A DNA stretch of 21,247 nucleotides. Origin: Saprospiraceae bacterium (lineage in GTDB: Bacteria; Bacteroidota; Bacteroidia; Chitinophagales; Saprospiraceae). The notes beneath the pieces are model-generated. The model was not told the DNA's origin and ran no database searches. It saw nothing but the letters and a program-made list of their open reading frames with translations. Shown piece by piece: positions 7,696-14,661 of the stretch (positions within the stretch are counted from its first letter, which is position 1; the number at the start of each line of letters is the position of its first letter). The stretch lies in NCBI GenBank assembly GCA_020436955.1, contig JAGQWW010000006.1, positions 1 through 21,247 on the forward strand, given 5' to 3'. The position numbers were made by a program, and so were the translations under genes.

Positions 7696-8251
7696 ATGCT
7701 TCTTTTCTTGGTTGCCAGGTGACTTCCTGCACACCTAAATCCAAAGCAATTTTTCTGCTCAACATAAACAAGTAGTCAGACAATCGATTGAGATAAGTAA
7801 TAATGATTGGCTCTACTTTTTCGTCTACGGCCAGGGCTACAACGTTTCTTTCTGCTCTCCTACAAACACATCTTGCTATATGGCACTCAGAAACAGCAGG
7901 ATGTCCGCCTGGAAGGATAAAATTTTTCAAAACAGGTAACTCCTTTTCCATTCTGTCCATTTCCTTTTCCAGCATTTCAATATCTGACTGCTTTAGATCG
8001 GGAACCTTCATTTGTTTATCCGGATCACTTGCAAGATTGGACCCAATTGTAAATAATCTATCCTGTACATCCTTCAAAGTGGACCGAATAACCTTATCCT
8101 GCAGGTTGTCACGAACCAATCCGATATAAGAATTGAGTTCGTCTACGGTTCCGTAAGATTCAATTCTAAGATGGTATTTAGGAAGCCGTTTGCCACCAAA
8201 AAGTGATGTTTCGCCTTTATCGCCTGTTTTAGTATAAATTTTAAATGCCAT
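7694..8251 (-). CDS. pduO: Cob(I)yrinic acid a,c-diamide adenosyltransferase, PduO type
   Basis: This 185-residue protein belongs to the PduO/MMAB family of corrinoid adenosyltransferases, which move the adenosyl group of ATP to cob(I)alamin to make coenzyme B12. The N-terminal nucleotide-binding motif YTKTGDKGETSLFGGKR (6-22) is intact. So are ESYGTVDELNSYIG (about 31-44), CVCRRAERNVVAL, and LNRLSDYLFMLSRK near the C-terminus, where the arginines bind ATP and contact between subunits is made. The length is normal for the family. It is cytoplasmic and is often needed for methylmalonyl-CoA mutase or B12-dependent ribonucleotide reductase; none of those genes is in the window. It follows the lolD-like gene after 63 bases that contain heptamer repeats. 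Its stop codon lies inside the T-run of the downstream terminator. Confidence 0.92.
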   Translation of the reverse strand: MAFKIYTKTGDKGETSLFGGKRLPKYHLRIESYGTVDELNSYIGLVRDNLQDKVIRSTLKDVQDRLFTIGSNLASDPDKQMKVPDLKQSDIEMLEKEMDRMEKELPVLKNFILPGGHPAVSECHIARCVCRRAERNVVALAVDEKVEPIIITYLNRLSDYLFMLSRKIALDLGVQEVTWQPRKEA

Positions 8252-8253
8252 GA

Positions 8254-8295
8254 TACTGGATTCTGGATGCTAGTTACTGGTTTCTGGATGTTCGA
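8254..8295. repeat. Heptamer-periodic repeat between the lolD-like and adenosyltransferase genes
   Basis: TACTGGATTCTGGATG (8254-8269) is repeated 21 bases later as TACTGGTTTCTGGATG (8275-8290), with 15 of 16 bases equal. Read in sevens from 8254, the units are TACTGGA, TTCTGGA, TGCTAGT, TACTGGT, TTCTGGA and TGTTCGA. The 21-bp period is therefore three heptamers. The spacer has no reading frame of its own. Confidence 0.75.
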
Positions 8296-8314
8296 TATTT
8301 ATAACAAAGAAGTC

Positions 8315-9031
8315 TTAGGCTTGTTGCAGTAGTTTTACCGGATTTTCATTGATAACATCTGTTTCTACCAGACCATCGCGAAGTCTTATGATACGGTGGG
8401 CATGCTCTGAGATGTCGGGTTCGTGAGTCACCAGGATTACGGTGTTACCTGCCGCGTGAATTTCCTCGAACAAAGTCATGATTTCAATGGATGTCTTGGA
8501 ATCCAGATTACCGGTAGGCTCATCCGCCAAAATGATAGCCGGATCATTTACCAAAGCCCGGGCAACAGCGACCCTTTGTCTTTGTCCACCAGAAAGCTCA
8601 TTTGGTTTGTGATCCATCCTGTCCCCCAGACCTACGGATTCAAGGGTGCGGGCAGCTTTTTCAAGCCTTTCTGCCTTACCCATTCCTCTGTAAACAAGTG
8701 GAAGGGCTACATTATCCAAAGCAGTTAATTTGGGCAGCAGGTTAAAGGTTTGAAAAACGAAGCCAATTTGTCTATTTCTTACATCAGCCAAATCACCATC
8801 TTCCATGGTACTTACGTTGATTCCATTCAGAAAGTACTCGCCACTTGAGGGTGTATCGAGACAGCCCAGGACATTCATCAAGGTAGATTTCCCTGAACCG
8901 GAAGGTCCCATGAGCGCGACAAATTCATTTTTATGGATATCAATGGAAATATCCTGCAGTGCGTGAACTACAGTGTTACCCATTTGATAGGTCTTACGAA
9001 GATTTTTGGTAGAAATAATAGCTTGGGACAT
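8315..9031 (-). CDS. ABC transporter ATP-binding protein, LolD/MacB type
   Basis: This 238-residue protein has all ABC ATPase motifs: Walker A GPSGSGKST (42-50), a Q-loop at Q94, signature LSGGQRQR (146-153), Walker B IILADE (166-171) and the switch histidine in VTHEP (H203). The sequence around the Walker B (ADEPTGNLDS) and the overall length match the LolD/MacB/FtsE group (MacB-like, 'lipoprotein release or macrolide/peptide export' type). These partner with FtsX-like permeases in the inner membrane. No such permease is adjacent, so the substrate cannot be named. Its start lies 8 bases after the gatC stop, which implies co-transcription with gatC. Confidence 0.9.
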   Translation of the reverse strand: MSQAIISTKNLRKTYQMGNTVVHALQDISIDIHKNEFVALMGPSGSGKSTLMNVLGCLDTPSSGEYFLNGINVSTMEDGDLADVRNRQIGFVFQTFNLLPKLTALDNVALPLVYRGMGKAERLEKAARTLESVGLGDRMDHKPNELSGGQRQRVAVARALVNDPAIILADEPTGNLDSKTSIEIMTLFEEIHAAGNTVILVTHEPDISEHAHRIIRLRDGLVETDVINENPVKLLQQA

Positions 9032-9039
9032 AGGAGTAA

Positions 9040-9327
9040 TTATTCTATAATTTTTGGCACTTTAAAATAGGTTCCATCTTGAGAAGTGGCATTTTTTAAA
9101 GCATCTTCTGCGTTCATTGGAGCTGCCGGTTGATCTTCCCGCAATTGATTCACTGCATCAGTTATGTGCCGTAACGGTGGAAGGTCATCTACATTCAATT
9201 CATCCAGCTTGCCAATCATTTTCAACATGGCATTGAGGTCATTTAAAAGCTCAGCTCGTTCATGATCCTGCAATTGTAGCTTAGCTAACTTCTCAAGTTT
9301 TAAAATTACGTCCCTGTCTATTTTCAT
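9040..9327 (-). CDS. gatC: Aspartyl/glutamyl-tRNA(Asn/Gln) amidotransferase subunit C
   Basis: This 95-residue protein has the family length and landmarks. The N-terminal helix VILKLEKLAKLQL matches the usual start with LA-L. It is followed by a helix with MLKMIGKLDELN, the DDLPPLRHI segment, LREDQP, and the ending DGTYFKVPKII(E), where the family has F-x-V-P-K-V-x. GatC stabilises the GatA-GatB complex that converts misacylated Asp-tRNA(Asn) or Glu-tRNA(Gln) to the amide form in the cytoplasm. gatA and gatB are not in this window, so the complex is encoded at dispersed loci, which is common in the phylum. It is the first gene of a minus-strand group with the ABC ATPase. The ATG at 9327 is well supported by the conserved N-terminus. 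Confidence 0.92.
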   Translation of the reverse strand: MKIDRDVILKLEKLAKLQLQDHERAELLNDLNAMLKMIGKLDELNVDDLPPLRHITDAVNQLREDQPAAPMNAEDALKNATSQDGTYFKVPKIIE

Positions 9328-9476
9328 AAGAATGTTTTCGAAGTTTGATGCAATATATCAGTTGAACGGAACAAATTTCATCATTTAGACATAGAAAAAG
9401 TGAAATTACAGGTCATCAAAAAATCATTAATTTTCCGTAACATCGTACTTTTAAACGGTTGAAGAAACATTTTTAT

Positions 9477-10355
9477 ATGAAATACCTCCTCCCGGCAATA
9501 TTAGCATTTTTCCCTTCGATTATTCTCTGTCAGCTTCCATCTACCCAAATTTATTATTTTGAACTTGAGCCTCATGGGGCATCTGAATTGCAGCTGACCA
9601 AGCCACGTTATTTAACAGCTTATAATGAAGGCGGGTATAACAATCAACCAAATTTCTTTACACCCTACGACCTATACTTTACTCAACAAGGGGCAGGTGA
9701 TACACTTCAAACAGATATTTTCAAATTGGATTTGGTACGAAAAGTCAAGTATAGAGTAACTGCCACCCTTGACCAGGAATATTCACCTACCTTAATGCCT
9801 GACAAGTTGAATTTCTCGGTCGTCAGAGTGGAACCGGGCGGATTGCAGCGCTTGTGGTCCTTACCCAGAAACCAACAAGGAAAAGGATATCCTATCTTTA
9901 AGGATCTTACCACTGTTGGATATCATTGTTGGTTGGAGCCTGATCTGGTAGCTTTATTCATGGTGGGTGAGCCTCATTATTTAATTGTTGCAAAGCCTTC
10001 AGATGGATCACAAGTAAAAGTTGCTTCCAACATAGGGCGTTGTTTAAAAAAATTACCCAATGGTAATTTGGCTTATGTTCAAAAAGCTACTGAGTCAACA
10101 TGGTATATTAAAGAATACAAGCTATTGACAGGTACATCTGAAATAGTGATGAAAACCCTTCCGGGATCTGAAGATTTCACGATTTTAGATGATGGCACCT
10201 TTTTAATGGCACTTGGAGGAACCATCTTCAAAAAACACCCTGCAATTGATGACACCTGGTCTCCGGTTGCGAATCTTGAAAATTTTGGATTAAAAAATAT
10301 TCAACGCCTCAGCTCTTTCGGAGAAAAGTATTTGGCCGTTGTAAATGTAAATTAG
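9477..10355 (+). CDS. Secreted protein, possible TolB-like beta-propeller, function unknown
   Basis: From the ATG at 9477 the product is 292 residues. The frame also extends to a TTG at 9459, but the ATG directly precedes a clean signal peptide (KYLLPAILAFFPSIILCQ), so I use it. The mature part has repeated short beta-like strands. These include a stretch with DIFKLDL, YSPTLMPDKLNFSVVRV and LQRLWSL, which resembles the PD40/TolB-type propeller pattern (a statement of displayed value, then the next strand). Later segments LPNGNLAYV and FTILDDGTFLMALGG have the same flavour. I cannot assign a function. It faces away from gatC across a 149-bp spacer that may hold divergent promoters; TAACATCG at 9438-9445 is a possible -7 box. 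The next + gene starts 81 bases after its stop. Confidence 0.7.
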   Translation: MKYLLPAILAFFPSIILCQLPSTQIYYFELEPHGASELQLTKPRYLTAYNEGGYNNQPNFFTPYDLYFTQQGAGDTLQTDIFKLDLVRKVKYRVTATLDQEYSPTLMPDKLNFSVVRVEPGGLQRLWSLPRNQQGKGYPIFKDLTTVGYHCWLEPDLVALFMVGEPHYLIVAKPSDGSQVKVASNIGRCLKKLPNGNLAYVQKATESTWYIKEYKLLTGTSEIVMKTLPGSEDFTILDDGTFLMALGGTIFKKHPAIDDTWSPVANLENFGLKNIQRLSSFGEKYLAVVNVN

Positions 10356-10387
10356 GAAAATATTAACCAAAGGGATTTAGGGTGCGT

Positions 10388-10403
10388 GACTATTGAGATA
10401 GTC
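10388..10403. repeat. Short perfect hairpin upstream of the DUF6340-like lipoprotein gene
   Basis: GACTAT (10388-10393) and ATAGTC (10398-10403) are exact reverse complements around a TGAG loop, 33 bases before the ATG. It could be a leader hairpin or an operator. The stem is short. Confidence 0.35.
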
Positions 10404-10436
10404 TTAGGTATATTACACCACACTAAAACTCGCGTT

Positions 10437-11501
10437 ATGAAAAACCATATTTTTTTAAGTTTTGTCTTACTTTCTCTCATAGTATTAGCAAGTTGCAAAA
10501 CTACTTCAACCCGATTCACTGTATTACAGGCAGCAGAAATCAAATTGCCTGCTCACATCAATACCTTGGCAGCAGTTGACCGTTCCAAACCTAGCAATGG
10601 CTGGTCCAATGCACTGGAAGGATTGTTAACCGGTGAAAATATATTTCAGGATCAACAGGGTCGCAGAGCTGCCATTACAGGCTTTTCAGATGTATTGACC
10701 AGGACACCACGATTCAAGGTTATTCGGACTGGAGTAGAGATGGAAGGAAGTAAAGGCGGAACCATTTTCCCTTCTCCTATCGATTGGGAAACTATCGAGG
10801 CTATTTGTAAAGATTTTAATGCTGATGCTGTAGTGGCTATTGAACTTTTTGATTCAGATGCCTATACCAATACCTCCAGAAATGAAAGAAAGCATAAGAA
10901 TAAAAATGGTGATGAAATCATTACGGTTGTTTACAATGCAGAACGAAACCTTTCTTTGAATTTGGGTTGGAGGGTGTATGACCCAAAAACAAGGTCGATC
11001 ATTGATGAATATATCACCAGAGATGATATTTCAAATAGTGCTGAAGGCCGATCAAAAAGTAGTGCGGTCGCAAATCTGACTTCTGCAGAAAGAGTCGTGC
11101 AAGACCTAGGATACACTGTTGGAAAATTATATGGTGGTCGGGTGGCTCCATTGTATACTGAGATTTCAAGATCCTATTATAAAAAAGCCAAAGGAGATGA
11201 TAAAGAGATGATGGAAAGAGCTACAAAATATGCTCAGCGAGGTGAATGGACCGATGCCGCTAAAATTTGGAGAACATTAATAGCAGAAGCAAAAGAACCT
11301 TCTACCAGAGGTAGAGCTGCACATAACATGGCAGTGGCTGCTGAAAAAAATGGCAATTTAGAATCAGCATTGGATTGGGCCAAGAAAGCCTATTTTGAAT
11401 TCAACAATAAAGGTTCAAAGTCCTATATCGATATACTGAATTTCAGAATCAGAGATCGGGAGCGTTTAGAAGAACAAATGGAAAAGGATATCAATCCTTA
11501 A
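10437..11501 (+). CDS. Lipoprotein, resembles the DUF6340 family, with C-terminal TPR-like helices
   Basis: The ATG at 10437 gives 354 residues with signal peptide and lipobox VLAS-C20. An upstream in-frame GTG at 10386 would put 17 polar residues before the signal and is rejected. The mature N-terminus (TTSTRFTVLQAAEIKLPAHI) and the following LAAVDRS segment resemble Bacteroidota DUF6340 lipoproteins. These contain a region like the nucleotide-free part of secretin-associated or LpoB-like folds; I am not certain of this assignment. A central segment (DFNADAVVAIELFDSDAY) is typical of proteins that test a stress or partner state. The C-terminal 100 residues (EMMERATKYAQRGEWTDAA to ALDWAKKAYFEF) are TPR-like. 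Function unknown; envelope location is likely. Its TAA overlaps the stop of the convergent dehydrogenase gene. Confidence 0.7.
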   Translation: MKNHIFLSFVLLSLIVLASCKTTSTRFTVLQAAEIKLPAHINTLAAVDRSKPSNGWSNALEGLLTGENIFQDQQGRRAAITGFSDVLTRTPRFKVIRTGVEMEGSKGGTIFPSPIDWETIEAICKDFNADAVVAIELFDSDAYTNTSRNERKHKNKNGDEIITVVYNAERNLSLNLGWRVYDPKTRSIIDEYITRDDISNSAEGRSKSSAVANLTSAERVVQDLGYTVGKLYGGRVAPLYTEISRSYYKKAKGDDKEMMERATKYAQRGEWTDAAKIWRTLIAEAKEPSTRGRAAHNMAVAAEKNGNLESALDWAKKAYFEFNNKGSKSYIDILNFRIRDRERLEEQMEKDINP

Positions 11502-12457
11502 ATATCCAATTGTAGTATTTTTTCTGCAAGTACACTTGCATGACCCCGGTAACTCTCTTCTGACCATCCGGCAATATGCGGTGCCAAAACTACATTGGGA
11601 GCATCCAACAAATACTGCAAGGGCTCAGGGATGTTTTCGAATGTGAATGCGTCGAAAGACATTTCTTCATATTCGAGAACATCCAGGGCTGCTCCAAGTA
11701 CTTTTCCTGATTTCAGGCAAGCTACCAGATCTTCCGTTTGCAGGGTTAATCCTCGACCTGTGTTTACCAACCAAATATTCTTTTTAAAGCTTTCCAAAAA
11801 GGCTTTATTGATGAAATAATGATTGACTTCATCATAAGGTATATGGATGCTCAGGATATCACTGTTTTCAAATAATTCTTCTAGGGAAACAGCTTTTGCA
11901 TTGTGGTCTCCATAATTCTCCCTGTATTTATCGTAGGCAATTACCTTACATTCAAAACCACACAGTCGTTGGGCAAATGCTTGTCCCATGTTCCCGTAAC
12001 CAAGAATACCAACCGTTTTCCCTTTAATCTCGACACCTGTGTTAGGCTTACGAATCCATTGACTGTTTTGAATCTGAAGATGTGCTCGCATTAAGTTATT
12101 CATCAGTCCCAATAACAAACCAAGGGCGTGCTCCCCTACTGCGTCTTTACTACCTTCCGGAGATTTCAGAACGATTATTCCAAATTCCTCTGCTGCCCCA
12201 AGATCGATATGTTCTGTACCTACTCCTGCCCTCGCAACAAACTTAAGATTGGTTCCAGCTTTCAGAAAATCTCTGTCTATTAAAATCCTGCTTTTACAAA
12301 CAAGCCCTACATAATCTTTCAATTCGGCCATTACTTCGTTTTTCTGGCCCTTGAACCTGAAAACACATTCATAACCGGCTGCAGTTAGTGCCTCTGGCAG
12401 GCATTCGTGAGTTTGATCCGTAAAAAGTACCTTTCCCTTTAATTTTTTTCCTTCCAT
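11498..12457 (-). CDS. D-isomer-specific 2-hydroxyacid dehydrogenase
   Basis: I choose the ATG at 12457 (MEGKKLKGKVLFTD), giving 319 residues. A longer frame to 12589 runs through AT-rich spacer and into proC, so it is rejected. The Rossmann motif GYGNMG is at 153-158. Substrate-side residues are in ARAGVGTEHIDLG (75-87). The catalytic set of the family appears as R235 (VNTGRG), E262 or E264 (LDVLEYE) and H294 (APHIAG). The enzyme oxidises or reduces a D-2-hydroxyacid with NAD(P). It could be a 3-phosphoglycerate dehydrogenase-like or hydroxypyruvate/glyoxylate reductase-like member; there is no C-terminal ACT domain, so it is the short type. It diverges from proC with a 63-bp AT-rich spacer, and its 3' end overlaps the lipoprotein gene on the other strand. 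Confidence 0.88.
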   Translation of the reverse strand: MEGKKLKGKVLFTDQTHECLPEALTAAGYECVFRFKGQKNEVMAELKDYVGLVCKSRILIDRDFLKAGTNLKFVARAGVGTEHIDLGAAEEFGIIVLKSPEGSKDAVGEHALGLLLGLMNNLMRAHLQIQNSQWIRKPNTGVEIKGKTVGILGYGNMGQAFAQRLCGFECKVIAYDKYRENYGDHNAKAVSLEELFENSDILSIHIPYDEVNHYFINKAFLESFKKNIWLVNTGRGLTLQTEDLVACLKSGKVLGAALDVLEYEEMSFDAFTFENIPEPLQYLLDAPNVVLAPHIAGWSEESYRGHASVLAEKILQLDI

Positions 12458-12520
12458 GGACCTTTGTGGCGCGGTTTTTATATTAATAAAAATTAATATT
12501 TGTATAAAAAACACAAAGTA

Positions 12521-13327
12521 ATGAAGATTTTGGTAATTGGTGGTGGTAATATGGGTCTTACCTATGCGCAAAGTTTCCTTCGTTCCCACATCACAAGGAA
12601 AGAAGATATGATGATCCTGGAAAAATCACCTGAGAAGGCGGTTGAATTGGCAAAGAAGGAAATTGGTACCATTTACGGTGATCCGGCTGCCTGTTTGAGC
12701 AATGCAGATTTAATCATACTGGCTGTAAAACCACAAGATGCACCTACCCTCTTCCAGGCCTTACAACCATTGATTGAACCACAGCAGGTCTTTTTAAGCA
12801 TAATGGCCGGTGTGAAGATAAAAACCATCCAACAATCCCTGGGTGTTACCAAAGTCATTAGAGCTATGCCCAACTTACCTGCACAAATTGGTATGGGTAT
12901 GACTGCTTTTACTTCAACAGACGAGGTGACCCGTATTGAACTGGTCATGGTTCAAAACCTATTGAATACCACCGGCAAAACGATTTATGTTGAGTCGGAA
13001 GAAGCCATAGATGCTTCAACCGCCATTTCAGGCAGTGGCCCTGCTTACGTTTTCTATTTCATGGATTCCATGATGAAAGCGGCTCGTGACTTAGGTTTTA
13101 ATGAATCTGAAGCTGAGTTGCTTGTCAGCCAAACCTTTAAAGGAGCAGTTGATCTTTTCCAAAAATCAGACTTCTCATGTGAGGAGTGGATAAAGAAAGT
13201 AGCCTCCAAAGGAGGAACCACAGAAGCAGCATTAAACGCCTGGAAAGGCAACCATCTCTCTACCGGAATCATTGAAGGCGCTAATGCCGCCATGAATCGT
13301 GCTGTAGAATTGGGGAGGGAGAGTTGA
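12521..13327 (+). CDS. proC: Pyrroline-5-carboxylate reductase
   Basis: From the ATG at 12521 (a TTG at 12500 is rejected) the protein has 268 residues, normal for ProC. It opens with the NADPH-binding strand MKILVIGGGNMG (G7-x-G-x-x-G12). It then has LAVKPQD (67-73), RAMPNLPAQIGMGMTAF (114-130), STAISGSGPAYVFYFMDSM (166-184) and the C-terminal signature VASKGGTTEAAL (227-238), all diagnostic for the family. It reduces 1-pyrroline-5-carboxylate to L-proline in the cytoplasm, the last step of proline biosynthesis. proA and proB are not in the window. A possible -7 box, AATATTTG at 12495-12502, lies in the spacer shared with the divergent dehydrogenase gene. The TGA stop overlaps the first unit of a heptamer array. 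Confidence 0.95.
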   Translation: MKILVIGGGNMGLTYAQSFLRSHITRKEDMMILEKSPEKAVELAKKEIGTIYGDPAACLSNADLIILAVKPQDAPTLFQALQPLIEPQQVFLSIMAGVKIKTIQQSLGVTKVIRAMPNLPAQIGMGMTAFTSTDEVTRIELVMVQNLLNTTGKTIYVESEEAIDASTAISGSGPAYVFYFMDSMMKAARDLGFNESEAELLVSQTFKGAVDLFQKSDFSCEEWIKKVASKGGTTEAALNAWKGNHLSTGIIEGANAAMNRAVELGRES

Positions 13328-13439
13328 AGTATGAGGTATGGGGTATGAAGTATGAAGTATGGGGTGTTTGGATGGAGGATGGAGGATGGAAGATGAAGGA
13401 TAAAGGTTTGGGTTGAGGGATTTACGATTTACGGTTGAG
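13326..13439. repeat. Long heptamer-periodic array after proC
   Basis: From 13326 six consecutive 7-bp units follow GRRGTRT (GAAGTAT, GAGGTAT, GGGGTAT, GAAGTAT, GAAGTAT, GGGGTGT), ending at 13367. After a 2-base slip the period resumes at 13370. It gives GGATGGA three times, AGATGAA and GGATAAA, then GGTTTGG, GTTGAGG, GATTTAC twice and GGTTGAG up to 13439. Several unrelated heptamer words are thus chained in one register. The + strand is purine-rich. No reading frame is supported. Confidence 0.85.
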
Positions 13440-13450
13440 TGATCCATTCT

Positions 13451-13485
13451 TCCATATGCCAATAGCTAATGGCCAGTAGCTAGCT
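13451..13485. repeat. Second heptamer block (GCCARTA type) before the barrel gene
   Basis: TCCATAT, GCCAATA, GCTAATG, GCCAGTA and GCTAGCT follow each other at exact 7-bp spacing from 13451. Units two and three give a 14-bp near-repeat. This block lies 11 bases after the longer array and 7 bases before the stop codon of the barrel gene. Confidence 0.65.
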
Positions 13486-13492
13486 GCCCTTT

Positions 13493-14176
13493 CTAAAATC
13501 TCATCTCGGCTCCGAGGGCAAAGGTGCTAAAGCTAAAATCGGTAAAAAAGGAATTGAATTGCGTGGTTCTTCCGGAATTTTGGTCCTTATTGTTTCCGAA
13601 TTCGGCACCGATTCTTCCGAAATTAGCTATTAATTGAAAGTTGTAGCCTAATTTGAGGCTGGCGCCGGTTACAGCAACCATTTCAACACCGGTTGTCGCA
13701 TCATTTTCAAATTCCGTAAAAGAAGAAAAAGACCTGAAAGTTTGTCTACTATAATTAATGCCGGGTTGAAGGAAAAGGGAAAATTTGTTTTCAGGAAAAA
13801 ATGAATAGCGACCAAAAAAGCCAAGTTTCCAGGTTTCATTTTCCTGTCTATTAGGGCCAAAAACAAAATTTTCATTCCCTCGAACCGTCAAAATTCCATA
13901 TCCTCCCTGGACTCCAAGCATCCATCCACGGCCAATTTGCCTTGCGTAGTAAGGATTTATCAAAAAATTGACGGTGGTAATTTCCTCTCCAAAAATGGTG
14001 ATTGGGCCATTTGGTGTAATAACCAGGGTGCTACCAGTCTGACCGTTTTTTGCTGCATTGAAGAAAAATGTACCGCCAAGGATGTTTTTTTGCTCCTTGG
14101 GTGTTTCCTCTTGTGCATTTAGCAGCTGGCCCATAAGTGAAAGGGCTAAAATGAATAGTCCAACCTTAATTTTCAT
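13493..14176 (-). CDS. Small outer-membrane beta-barrel protein
   Basis: This 227-residue protein has a signal peptide (about 1-21, ending LLNAQ). The rest is a series of alternating-hydrophobicity strands (for example GWMLGVQGGYGILTV and WKLGFFGRYSFFP), ending ALGAEMRF. A C-terminal phenylalanine on an amphipathic strand is the usual recognition signal for outer-membrane barrel assembly. The size suits an 8-stranded porin-like or OmpA/OmpW-like barrel of the kind grouped as 'outer membrane beta-barrel protein'. Substrate or function is unknown. It shares a 4-base ATGA overlap with the upstream lipoprotein gene, so translation of the two is probably coupled and they may work together. It converges on proC across the heptamer array. 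Confidence 0.8.
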   Translation of the reverse strand: MKIKVGLFILALSLMGQLLNAQEETPKEQKNILGGTFFFNAAKNGQTGSTLVITPNGPITIFGEEITTVNFLINPYYARQIGRGWMLGVQGGYGILTVRGNENFVFGPNRQENETWKLGFFGRYSFFPENKFSLFLQPGINYSRQTFRSFSSFTEFENDATTGVEMVAVTGASLKLGYNFQLIANFGRIGAEFGNNKDQNSGRTTQFNSFFTDFSFSTFALGAEMRF

Positions 14177-14625
14177 AGGTTTATTTTGAATGTTATTTGG
14201 TTGATTCCTGATTGGAATATTGCCTGATCGTTGGCAGGTACATCTTCAATCCTAAAAAAAGCACAACAATCTTCTGAGACATTTTCAGTGTGGAATTGGA
14301 ATGGTATGACAAGGGTATCAATTCTCAATTCGTAATCTATTCTATTGACGCCGGTTTCCCATCCTATCTCAATATCACGAAATTGAAATATTGAATCCTG
14401 ATCAAAAGATTCCAATTTATGCGTTACCATTTCACTTACCGAAAAAATTGCTACCGATTCTGGAGCAATGGCGTTGGATTTCAAATAATCAAGTCCGGTA
14501 GTGGCATCCTGAATTTTGAACAACAAGGTAGGTGGCGGAGTAAAACAGTCCACATTTCTGCATTTATCACAGCTGAATTGAGAGACAATTCCAATAAAAA
14601 TAAAAAGGGTCATTAATTTCTTCAT
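14173..14625 (-). CDS. Small lipoprotein of unknown function, coupled to the barrel gene
   Basis: This 150-residue lipoprotein has signal peptide and lipobox QFS-C19. The mature N-terminus (CDKCRNVDCFTPPPT) carries three more cysteines in a C-x-x-C-x4-C arrangement, common in Bacteroidota lipoproteins. I recognise no domain in the rest. It has beta-like segments and a further C-C pair (SEDCCAFF). The start at 14625 is the only one giving a lipobox. The stop overlaps the start of the barrel gene (ATGA), and the methyltransferase stop lies 36 bases upstream, so it is placed in the middle of a minus-strand row. The pairing with a barrel suggests an outer-membrane location, but this is inference. 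Confidence 0.7.
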   Translation of the reverse strand: MKKLMTLFIFIGIVSQFSCDKCRNVDCFTPPPTLLFKIQDATTGLDYLKSNAIAPESVAIFSVSEMVTHKLESFDQDSIFQFRDIEIGWETGVNRIDYELRIDTLVIPFQFHTENVSEDCCAFFRIEDVPANDQAIFQSGINQITFKINL

Positions 14626-14661
14626 AGACTGCTAGACGAGTATTTCTAAATAAAAGGTTGG

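Noticed and set aside
9459..9476. TTG start for the secreted beta-propeller-like protein
   Set aside because: The ATG at 9477 gives the same signal peptide with a standard start codon; the TTG cannot be fully excluded.
10386..10436. GTG start for the DUF6340-like lipoprotein
   Set aside because: It would put a polar stretch before the signal peptide; the ATG at 10437 leads straight into it.
12458..12589. 44-residue N-terminal extension of the hydroxyacid dehydrogenase
   Set aside because: It would run through the AT-rich divergent spacer and into proC. MEGKKLKGKVLF at 12457 is a normal family start.
13232..13462. 76-residue minus-strand open frame over the heptamer array
   Set aside because: Its low-complexity sequence is simply the repeat read as protein, and it overlaps the conserved end of proC.
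13326..13485. Possible CRISPR array
   Set aside because: There are no direct repeats of 20-40 bp with unique spacers of even size; the pattern is tandem heptamers, and no cas genes are near.
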